This document shows positions 10,484-17,855 of a DNA stretch of 23,298 bases, one piece after another. Below the pieces are notes generated by a model. That model was given only the letters and a program-made list of their open reading frames with translations, made no database searches and was not told where the DNA came from. A program made the translations under genes and the position numbers. Numbering within the stretch: position 1 is the first letter of the stretch; every line of letters begins with the position of its first letter. The DNA is from Asterionellopsis glacialis (lineage: Eukaryota > Bacillariophyta > Plagiogrammaphyceae > Rhaphoneidales > Asterionellopsidaceae), in NCBI GenBank assembly GCA_014885115.2, contig WKLE02003835.1, positions 1-23,298 on the forward strand. Direction: 5' to 3'.

Positions 10484-11782
10484 ATGAGCAAAGTACCGTT
10501 GGGTCTAGCACATCGAAGTAAACCCAGTATTAGCTTTGGTCAACACGGGTCCTATCCACGATTGTTGATTCGAAATCTTCTCCTTTTTGTGATCCTAGTA
10601 TTGTCAAGTTCTCCTCAAAAAAGTACTTGTACTGCACTTGCCACAACAAATCCACCCAAAAACAGCAATAACGAGAATAATATGATTACAAGAACTGCGC
10701 CTGCTAAACTAGCTGTTAGGGTAGTGTCCTACAATGTGTTATCATCTCATTTAGCATCACCATCTCATTTTTCAACGTTAGATCCTGAACACTTGGAAGC
10801 CTCCAATCGATTACCAAAGGTGCTTGGTAAACTTGAAGAAGAATTGACGTCTTCGAAAGACAAGAACGTTATTTTTTGTTTACAAGAAGTTTCGTATGAT
10901 TGGGCTGGTACATTTCATACATGGTTTGCTAACCGTGGATATCACCTAGTGACTGGATTGTATGGAAAAAAATTCAATGGTTACATGGGTGTTGCCTTGG
11001 CATATCCTACCTCGTCATATGAAACACTTGATGTAGATATTTCACGATTGGCGGACAAGCGTCCTGGTGGATGGCCTGTAGAACCAGAACAATCTTATAC
11101 TCAAATGATGGTGAAGAAAATGATGAACGTTGGCATTAAAGCATTAACATTTCCATTTCGTACGGCACTCAAACTGATCCGAACACCACCAAAACCACCC
11201 GTTGATCACTGGAATATGTCTCAAAATAGATTCAATGTATTATTAACGGCTACATTGAAAGATAAGAGTACGGGTAATACCTTTTGCATTGGTAATTATC
11301 ACATGCCATGTGCATTCTTTGCACCTATGGTAATGACAATCCATTCTGAATTGGCAGCGCAACATATCCAATCGTTAGCATCATCACGGTCAGCACCGTA
11401 CATTTTAGCAGGTGATTGGAACATAACGCCTGATTCACCAACCTATCAACTGTTAACAACTGGTAAATTGTCGAAAGATGATCCTACATATCCTTCTCCC
11501 AAGTATGGGATGGAGTGGGTGAGTACCATGAAAGAGCCGCTACGATCAGCATATGCAACCTCCAAACGTTATGACGGTGAAGAACCAAATTTTACGAATT
11601 ACGCACGTGTCAAGGAACAAGACCCTTTCATAGATACGCTTGATTACATTTTTTTGTCGAAGGAATGGCGTGTTATGGATGTTAAACCCATTGTTCATCG
11701 TGATGTCGCCAATGGTCCATACCCCAATAATGTCGAACCAAGTGACCATGTTTTGATTGCAGCAGATTTGGAAGTATGGTAA
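10484..11782 (+). CDS. Endonuclease/exonuclease/phosphatase (EEP) family protein with N-terminal signal or anchor
   Basis: The protein has 432 residues. The frame extends five codons upstream to a TTG, but ATG at 10484 is the first usable start. Residues about 27-52 form a hydrophobic stretch after Arg residues (LLIRNLLLFVILVL), then STCTALA, consistent with a signal peptide or membrane anchor. The EEP metal-dependent hydrolase fold spans about 77-432. Visible motifs are VVSYNVLSS (Asn84), FCLQEV (catalytic Glu135), GNYHMPC (His273), LAGDWNITPDS (Asp311 and Asn313), DTLDYIF (Asp384) and EPSDHVLIAADLEVW (Asp421, His422). All core catalytic residues are present, so it should be an active Mg-dependent phosphodiesterase or phosphatase. 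The substrate is open: the DWNxxPDS and PSDH blocks resemble CCR4/nocturnin/Angel and related proteins, but the secretory N-terminus argues against a cytosolic deadenylase. There is no intron in the frame. The next gene starts ~600 bp downstream on the same strand. Confidence 0.9.
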   Translation: MSKVPLGLAHRSKPSISFGQHGSYPRLLIRNLLLFVILVLSSSPQKSTCTALATTNPPKNSNNENNMITRTAPAKLAVRVVSYNVLSSHLASPSHFSTLDPEHLEASNRLPKVLGKLEEELTSSKDKNVIFCLQEVSYDWAGTFHTWFANRGYHLVTGLYGKKFNGYMGVALAYPTSSYETLDVDISRLADKRPGGWPVEPEQSYTQMMVKKMMNVGIKALTFPFRTALKLIRTPPKPPVDHWNMSQNRFNVLLTATLKDKSTGNTFCIGNYHMPCAFFAPMVMTIHSELAAQHIQSLASSRSAPYILAGDWNITPDSPTYQLLTTGKLSKDDPTYPSPKYGMEWVSTMKEPLRSAYATSKRYDGEEPNFTNYARVKEQDPFIDTLDYIFLSKEWRVMDVKPIVHRDVANGPYPNNVEPSDHVLIAADLEVW

Positions 11783-12383
11783 TAATATATACTTATTGGT
11801 ACATTTAGATTCTTTAGATAGGAGTAAGAAGGGAATCGCATCTGTAAATATAGAATGGATTGGAATGATGGAGTTGTCTTTTAGTGATGCTTTAGCGAGC
11901 AGCAGTGCCATACACTAGCACAGCATTTTTGCTTAAAAAAATTAAACATGGTGCTGTAAACTCCAAACTATCTTTTTATTGTAATTTTCCTTGTCCAAAA
12001 AGTCCTGTCAAGAACCTTGGAGACTCTCTCTAGAGGTCCTAATAATATCAAATATGTATTTATTAAATACCAGTAATTTCAAAATTCTACCCATTGAAAA
12101 TTGGGGTTTAATTCAATGGCCTACTAGAGCGATAGTCTACGAGTACCTGGTACTGGTAGTCCTAGTGGTAACTGGTGTATTATACCAGGAACGCCATACC
12201 TGGTACCTAGAGTACCGGGTACAGCGAAACACGAAACACACAACTAACTTGGACTTGTGCCGCGGGATTTCAGATTGGCATTTCCTTTGTGTGCATCTGG
12301 CATCTCCATCGCTCCCACAAGGCAACAACGACGCGGCCACCCTGAAGCTGACGTTATGCATACCACTCTCGCGGTATCGTAGA
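11783..12383. promoter_or_regulatory. Intergenic region between EEP and GDP-hexose phosphorylase, with palindrome cluster
   Basis: This gap must hold the 3' end of the EEP gene and the promoter/5' UTR of the next gene. Its centre (12141-12222) is a dense cluster of GTACC/GGTAC motifs: GAGTACCTGGTACTGG, TAGTCCTAGTGG, ATACCAGG, ATACCTGGTACCTAG and AGTACCGGGTAC. The same motif family recurs at other intergenic sites to the right. The downstream reading frame happens to stay open through the whole cluster. No TATA box or poly(A) signal could be assigned securely. Confidence 0.45.
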
Positions 12384-13523
12384 ATGACAGAATCGATCTC
12401 CTTATTTGACGAGAAGATCTTTGCTGAGTTCGAACGATGTCGCAAGCAAAATATTCTTCGAACAGACCCACTTGCAGCAAATGTCATTCGGCGTCGACTT
12501 CCAGGTAAACTTGGACTCGTCACAGTTTTTGAGCCTGATTTATTTTTAAAGAAACGTCCAGCAGCTTTACCTCCCAGAGTGTCTGTTGACGAACCTTTTG
12601 ACCCCCAAAAATTCAACTTCAACTTAGTAAAGGATGACCGAGAAAAGCTTCTATCAGTACCGTACCAAAACGAAGATCATTCCATACTTGTCAACGTATC
12701 TCCTCTTACGTTTGGTCACGGACTTCTGATTCCCTGGTGTAGCAAGTGTCTTCCACAACGGTTGACAGCAGATGCTATCCGTCTCGCAATACACACTTTA
12801 CAACAGTCCAATTCAAATCGTCTTCGCATCGGCTTCAACAGTCTTGGAGCTTTCTCTAGTGTCAATCATCTGCATCTTCACGTCCTTTATCCTAATGAAC
12901 TCGACCGAGCGACGAATGGATGTAAGCCAGGGACACTTTTTGCTAGAAAACATGGTTTCCCGATAGAACATGCTCCTATCAAACGTACTCTCCAAACAAC
13001 AACAATGGCACGTAGTGGAAAAAACTCATCATCTGTTGGTTGTCGAGTAGATATTCTGGAATGGAAGGCACCATGCTTCTCATTTTCAAACCATTGTCCT
13101 ACATTTCCCGAGTCCAATGGTATCAGCGGAACACAAAATAAAGTAAATGAGAACCATCACCACAATCGCATTGGTCTCGATGACGAAAAACACACTAAGG
13201 CTGTTCAGGATGCAGTCATTAACTTTGTCACTCTGCTCCACACTCTATCAATTCCGCATAATGTTCTTTTCATGCACAACAACAAATCTCGGAAACTCCG
13301 CGTTATTGTACTCCCTCGTCAACCCCAGCACCAATTCGATTCTGATACTGCTGGTTTTAATGCTGCACTTGGGGAAATTAGTGGATACCTCGTAGCCAAA
13401 ACAGAACAACACTACCATAATTTTCGCGAGGATCATGTAGTATCGCTGTTCCAAGACAATGTGGCGTGCGATGACGAAGTTATCAAGCAGCTGTGCTTAG
13501 AAATTGAGAAGCAGCATGCGTAG
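12384..13523 (+). CDS. GDP-hexose (GDP-L-galactose/GDP-D-glucose) phosphorylase, VTC2/GDPGP1 family
   Basis: Members of this family transfer the nucleotide of GDP-hexoses to phosphate. In plants and algae this gives L-galactose 1-phosphate, the committed step to ascorbate; animal GDPGP1 clears GDP-glucose. The frame is open from 11991, but the upstream part runs through the intergenic palindrome cluster and has no family similarity. ATG at 12384 gives 379 residues, close to the family size, and similarity starts there. Visible blocks are PFDPQKFNFN (71-80), ILVNVSPLTFGHGLLIP (101-117), LPQRL (123-127), RIGFNSLGAFSSVNHLHLHVLY (148-169) and a C-terminal LLHTLSIPHNVLF...LRVIVLPRQ block (284-313). 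The histidine triad is His162, His164 and His166. The third His is as in animal GDPGP1; land-plant VTC2 has Gln there as I recall. A poorly conserved His/Asn-rich insert lies at about 203-265. An ascorbate role is likely but not shown by sequence. Confidence 0.88.
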   Translation: MTESISLFDEKIFAEFERCRKQNILRTDPLAANVIRRRLPGKLGLVTVFEPDLFLKKRPAALPPRVSVDEPFDPQKFNFNLVKDDREKLLSVPYQNEDHSILVNVSPLTFGHGLLIPWCSKCLPQRLTADAIRLAIHTLQQSNSNRLRIGFNSLGAFSSVNHLHLHVLYPNELDRATNGCKPGTLFARKHGFPIEHAPIKRTLQTTTMARSGKNSSSVGCRVDILEWKAPCFSFSNHCPTFPESNGISGTQNKVNENHHHNRIGLDDEKHTKAVQDAVINFVTLLHTLSIPHNVLFMHNNKSRKLRVIVLPRQPQHQFDSDTAGFNAALGEISGYLVAKTEQHYHNFREDHVVSLFQDNVACDDEVIKQLCLEIEKQHA

Positions 13524-13586
13524 ATTTTGAAAAAATGTCTGCATCGCCCTTAAGCAAACTTCCCAAAATTCGATAGCAAGATAAAA

Positions 13587-13806
13587 AATCATGTATAACC
13601 AGCTTGGTTTGCCGACAATGGAAGTCGGGAGACAATTACTCACCACAGCATGCAGGCCTTTTGCTTTGTAGAAATTTGCATGACCAAACGGTAAATTGAA
13701 AATGATCCTGTAACAAGCTTGGTTGGCTAGCAGTGGACGTGGATTGAAATTACCCCATACTAGGCAGGGATTTGCTTGGGACAAATGTACATGACCAAAG
13801 TGCAAA
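13587..13806 (+). repeat. Diverged tandem duplication, ~114-bp unit
   Basis: Unit 1 (13587-13695) and unit 2 (13701-13806) share AAT[C/G]AT..TGTAA, AGCTTGGTT, the block ending in GCAGG.(C/A)TTTGCTT, AAAT.(T/G)(G/T)(C/A)CATGACCAAA and G.(T/G)(A/C)AAA. The offset at the start is 114 bp. A minus-strand frame (13497-13805) covers both units and shows a repeated 'FGHA/V...' pattern, which is best explained by the duplication and not by a gene. Confidence 0.7.
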
Positions 13807-14300
13807 ACCGAGTCAACCGCTAGCTGTTATAACATGTGAAATGCTTGTCAGCTTTAATAATAGAATATTAACCTTTACGTAGATTTGTATTCTTTCACTA
13901 CTACATTATTTTTTGCTTTTAGATTCATGGATGTTGAGGTTGACTCTCTTGTTCAAGATTATTTTAATTTGTTAACATTTCGCCCCAACCTCTGAGTAGT
14001 TGAAGGGGTTTGAAATACCCCCTCTCCACGACCGAGAAAGAAAATAGTTCTACAGTGCAATAATTGCATTACCTGGTAAGGCTGCTTGTACTGTAGATTA
14101 TCTCTGCAGTGACAGCATTTATGTATCCAAAAATAGTTTGAACGCCGTTATGTATATATTTCGTTCAAAACAAGCTGTACTGGTAGACGCAATGCGGAGT
14201 ATTGTTGAACTAGGGTTGAAGAGGACTATTTACGAATAGGCGGGAGAACGGTACCGTACCAGGTATTTATTTCCCTCCCTCTCAAGACAGGAGGCGGAGA

Positions 14301-14470
14301 GGCACCTTTCTTGTGCAACTAAAAACAGCTTTTCAGATTATGTGTCATACGGAAAGAAACATGGCAATACAGTACCAGGTATAAATCTATCGAGGGTGAC
14401 ACCCTTCTTGTGAAACTAAAAACAGCTTTCAACATCAGGCGTCATAGGAAAAGAAATATTGTAATAAAAA
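14301..14470 (+). repeat. Diverged tandem duplication, ~97-bp unit
   Basis: Both units contain CTTCTTGTG.AACT or TTTCTTGTGCAACT, then AAAAACAGCTTT, then GTCATA.GGAAA. The AAAAACAGCT anchor is at 14321-14330 and 14418-14427. A third, partial copy of the anchor occurs near 14596. The CAGTACCAGGTATAAAT motif sits between units. Confidence 0.65.
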
Positions 14471-14673
14471 AGTATCGAAAATAATGCAAACCATCAGTAA
14501 TTATATAAAACAGTGGAAATCATAATTGTATCAACAGTAGGGGTATGTTGAACCCACCTGTCAAGCCAGGGGGGAAATACAATTTTTATTGAATAAAAAC
14601 AGCTTTTTCGTTCTGCTCACATTGATGTTGACGTGTCGGTGGACGGTGCATCAATGAAAGCATCATTCTCATC

Positions 14674-14692
14674 ATATATATATATATATATA
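14674..14692 (+). repeat. (TA)n microsatellite
   Basis: A run of about nine TA dinucleotides. A second shorter run lies near 14851-14864. Confidence 0.85.
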
Positions 14693-15026
14693 AGTACAAG
14701 CACAGATAAGTTTGACATTAAATAGATTTTTTTGCACAGGTACAACCGTAACGTTTTTTCCAAGATAGTGGGACAAGTATCTACCAATTACCTGGTACCG
14801 GTACTATGCAAGTTACCTAGTAGTTTTAGAGCTAGTTTGAGTACCGGTACAATATATATATATATTTCACCATTCAGTATGTTCCACAGTAAAAAGGTGC
14901 AAAATCATGATTCTACACTGCGATGTATTGTTGATCTTGGTATTCCACGAGTAGAGCTCTAGCGGACTATTGTAAAGAGAAGATTTCTATGTTCCTCTAA
15001 AGACTAATAGGAGCACTACTGGTATC

Positions 15027-15261
15027 GTAAGTTAATAATCAGGTGTGCATGTTCAACAACAATATAATGTATTTACGAGAACCTTGTACCAGCACTGTGC
15101 TTTACCTTTCTGCTGTACCCAGGTACCGGTAAGATATGTACCTGGTACAGTATACAGTACCAGAGCTACCTGCTGTAAAATCCCAATCTGGGCTCCTTTT
15201 TTGTGTGGCAAATTACGCTGTATAATGTGTATTTCTTTTTTGTTCATTTTTTTTTTAACAG
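15027..15261 (+). other. Candidate 5'-UTR intron of the helical-repeat gene
   Basis: The donor GTAAGT is at 15027-15032. The acceptor is a strong run of T ending in AACAG at 15261, 62 bases before the chosen ATG. A second possible donor, GTAAGA, is at 15129. The region also holds a GGTACC-type cluster (15118-15175). The acceptor is convincing; the donor choice is uncertain. Confidence 0.45.
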
Positions 15262-15322
15262 ATCATTGCACGTCGTCTCCACTGCACTGCTATCTCTAGA
15301 GTTTCCCTCCCTTGTCACCACC

Positions 15323-16090
15323 ATGGAGAATGTCATCAAACTAAACAATGCAGCCGTCACGTGTCTTCGTGGAGGCCTTGTTACGGAATCCAAGCATATG
15401 CTTTTGGGTGGTATTCAAGTTTGCAAGCTACTTCGTACACACACAGGCAATGAGAACAATTTCACCGGCTGGCAAGATCCTACCGTATTGAATGCAATTG
15501 AGACCATGCATGAAATAATGAATAACAGCAATAGTTCAACGGTTGAACGAGAAACACCCCATCACATGAGGGGCTATACGTTCGCCGATACAAGAGGTTT
15601 CAAAATACCGTGTTCGTCACCATCGTCATCATTAAGCACAACCTCTACGAACCCTGAAGAGATACCATCCATCGCTGCAAAGGCATCTCAATTCTCCGCA
15701 ATAATGTTTTACAATCTTGCTATCATTTATCAATCTTTTTCCAACCATGTTTCCAAATCACTGTTTTCAGCTCTGAAGCTCTACAGATTAGCCTTTGAAG
15801 CTATAAAGTGCACACGAAGAGCAAGCCCCGATGCTTCTTGTTGGATGGTACGAGTCGCTATTGGCGTTTGCAACAATATTGCGAGCATACATTATGAGTT
15901 ATGTCACTACAGTTTGGCACGTCAATTTCTACATGATATGGTAGCCATGTATCAGAGAATGACATTTACCAACGACGATGACCAACAATGGCGAAGAGTA
16001 CTGTCAATGACAGGAAACAGCGCAACAGAGACCTTTATTCTAAATGCGTATATTTACAACAAGGCACCATCTGGAGCATCAGCTGCATAA
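15323..16090 (+). CDS. Helical-repeat (TPR-like) protein, diatom-type orphan family
   Basis: The ATG at 15323 sits in a good context (CACCATGG) and follows a strong splice acceptor, so I prefer it to the frame-open start at 15203. The protein has 255 residues. Repeated short patterns look like degenerate TPR helices: LNNAAVTCLRGG (7-18), FYNLAIIYQ (129-137) followed by ALKLYRLAFEAI (150-161), and VCNNIASIHYEL (182-193) followed by SLARQFLHDMVAMY (197-210). A Ser/Thr-rich linker (about 98-110) separates the halves. I recognise this pattern as common in uncharacterised diatom proteins, but I cannot name a function. No signal peptide or transmembrane segment is visible. Partner binding through the helices is an inference. 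An AATAAA lies at 16120-16125, about 30 bases after the stop. Confidence 0.8.
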   Translation: MENVIKLNNAAVTCLRGGLVTESKHMLLGGIQVCKLLRTHTGNENNFTGWQDPTVLNAIETMHEIMNNSNSSTVERETPHHMRGYTFADTRGFKIPCSSPSSSLSTTSTNPEEIPSIAAKASQFSAIMFYNLAIIYQSFSNHVSKSLFSALKLYRLAFEAIKCTRRASPDASCWMVRVAIGVCNNIASIHYELCHYSLARQFLHDMVAMYQRMTFTNDDDQQWRRVLSMTGNSATETFILNAYIYNKAPSGASAA

Positions 16091-16717
16091 TCAGTTCACA
16101 ACATAAGGATCCATTGTAGAATAAATGTATATATACCACAACTTTCAAATTGAACTCTAAAGTAAGGATTTATCGCCTCTTTTCTCTACGTGCAGACGTA
16201 CCATGTACAGTATTTTATCACTTCTTTTGAAATCACTTTTTAATCTTTTTATTGATGAGATGTCGATGGTTGAATGTAGTCCTACAGAAGTAATAAGGTA
16301 CCGGTAGGTCCTCTCTCTAGTCTAGGACTACCCGGGAGTCGGGTCACCCTAACCTTGACGGATTTTGGAAATTAGAAGGAACCCCCAATCTTGACGTCAT
16401 GTATCAAAATTAAGTACATCGCATCCCAAAATTGGATCCTCTCTGAAAATGCAACCTGGCATTTGTTTTCAGGGGAGTTGCAATTTTCCATCTTTTCTAC
16501 CCCTATGCTAACCCAAAATCATGACTCCCCTGAAAACAAACGTTTCCATTGTTATTTTATGAAGGGGGGGTCAAAACTACCAAAAACATACATCTGGTCA
16601 GAAAACACCCAAAGTATCAGCCAAAAAAACACAAATTACTGTACGTTTTACACGACACGGGTGTCAGAACTCTGATGTTTTGTTCTGTGGACCATATCCA
16701 CTCATATTTATTTTTCC
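16091..16717. other. Intergenic region with a strong hairpin and a possible element end
   Basis: It contains a GGTACCGG/AGGTCC-type cluster (16297-16335), one arm of a 15-bp inverted repeat (16362-16376) whose mate is at 20501-20515, and a 17-bp perfect stem at 16462-16478/16524-16540. No reading frame here resembles a protein. Confidence 0.5.
16462..16540. repeat. 17-bp perfect inverted repeat (hairpin, 45-nt loop)
   Basis: The left arm TTTGTTTTCAGGGGAGT (16462-16478) pairs perfectly with 16524-16540. An overlapping alternative pairing exists between GAAAATGCAAC (about 16445-16455) and GTTGCAATTTTC (about 16477-16488), so two mutually exclusive folds are possible. It could be a transposon subterminal structure or a small-RNA precursor-like fold. 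Confidence 0.7.
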
Positions 16718-17477
16718 TTTTTATTAGCTGGACTCATCTCGAACAACTTCTTGAAGTCAGCAGCTGTTGCTGGCATTGGTGAATCTTCTCTTTCTTCCTC
16801 CTCCACTTGGCTGTCGTCGTCATCAATGATGAGTGGCTCAGAGCTGTCCTCATCATCACTGTGGTCTGCAATGCTTGTGGGTTCATATATGGTATGTTCC
16901 TTTCTTTCATTGTCCTCTGTTGCGTTCTCTATTGCAGCTGCTTTCCTTTCCTCTGCAAGCTCCTTTTTTCTTGAGCCTGTTGTTTTTCGCTAAACCGCAT
17001 GGCCTCATCCATTTCCTTCATGCATTTGATGCACTAATCATCCACATCATGCATGTCTGGAAAATTGTAAAGTTGACAGTATTCACCAACTAAGATATCT
17101 TCTCCAATAATTGGTGATGACTTTTCTTTGAATCATGTTTCAACAATTTTGTTCATATCTTTTTTTAAATGATTAATGCTGCTAGCATAAACTGACCACA
17201 GAGCCATCGTGCTGCTGTAATCTAATTGTGTGCATTTAAGTTCTCTCTCTGCTGTCAAACATTTCTTCTCCCACTCAATTTTTTGTAGGCCAATTTCCCT
17301 GCAATATAACTTGGCAGTGTACTGGGTTAGTCTCTCACCTGCCTGGTTGTTCTTTTTAATCTGTTCTGCAATTTGCTTCCTCATCACTTTCATGATGATA
17401 TCATCCTTGTCACCATCAAAATTAAAATCCAGGACAAGATGAGTAAAGCAGCTGGTTTCAGTGGGAAGTTCTGACAT
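16718..17477 (-). pseudogene. Decayed acidic coiled-coil protein, probably a transposon accessory gene
   Basis: Read on the minus strand from the ATG at 17477 the protein begins MSELPTETSCF. It continues through a charged helical region (VMRKQIAEQIKKNNQAG, IEWEKKCLTAERELK, INHLKKDMNKIVE). An in-frame TGA follows at 17135-17133, and similarity continues past it (SSPIIGEDILVGEYCQLYNF). A TAG lies at 17036-17034, then CIKCMKEMDEAMRFSEK. After a frameshift near 16950-16965 comes an acidic tail (AEERKAAAIENATED, SDDEDSSEPLIIDDDD) ending LFEMSPANKKEK at a TAA at 16718-16720. The whole is ~255 residues. The consistent coding character across three breaks shows a once-real gene. It lies ~380 bp from, and divergent to, the transposase remnant at 17856, so I infer both belonged to one element. 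I recognise no family. Confidence 0.55.
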
Positions 17478-17855
17478 GGTTGGCAACAAATTATGAGAAC
17501 TATTTGTATTCTTGGCCTGACACCAAATCAATACTTCCAGAATTTTATGATGTCACTTGTGGGCATCAGACTCATACATGATTTTTTAGCCTTCCAGTAA
17601 CTTTCAGAATTGAATTGAATCATGTTGAAGAATGGTTGGATAAGAATATAGCAATAAATAATAAACTTCAAACAACAATCAAACAGGAGCAATACACAAT
17701 AATCAACAAGGAAGACCATTCATAATGGATTCCCTAACAGCATCAGTGGTTTCTCTCTTTAGGCAATGAGTTTCTTTAGTGTTCAGTAAACAACAATCAA
17801 CAACCACTATTTAAACATTAAGCTACCACCATTTCTGTAATGTTAAGCCATAACA

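Larger units (their letters stand above)
13524..15026. other. Long intergenic region with local tandem duplications and palindromic motifs
   Basis: No gene is supported. The minus-strand frame at 13497-13805 is a by-product of a tandem duplication. The region contains two separate ~100-bp tandem duplications (13587-13806 and about 14301-14470), (TA)n runs at 14674-14692 and near 14851-14864, and GGTACC-type motif clusters at 14250-14266, 14371-14383 and 14782-14850. Confidence 0.5.

Noticed and set aside
10170..10511. Several overlapping minus-strand frames
   Set aside because: They overlap the CTG run and the EEP 5' flank, differ by frame, and resemble nothing.
11546..11911. Minus-strand frame of 121 codons
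   Set aside because: It is antisense to the end of the EEP gene and has no recognisable domain.
12137..12622. Minus-strand frame of 161 codons
   Set aside because: It is antisense to the phosphorylase start and the palindrome cluster, has no domain, and is best seen as a shadow.
13497..13805. Minus-strand frame of 102 codons with repeated HFGHVH/PFGHAN pattern
   Set aside because: The repeat in the protein simply mirrors the DNA tandem duplication, and no family was recognised.
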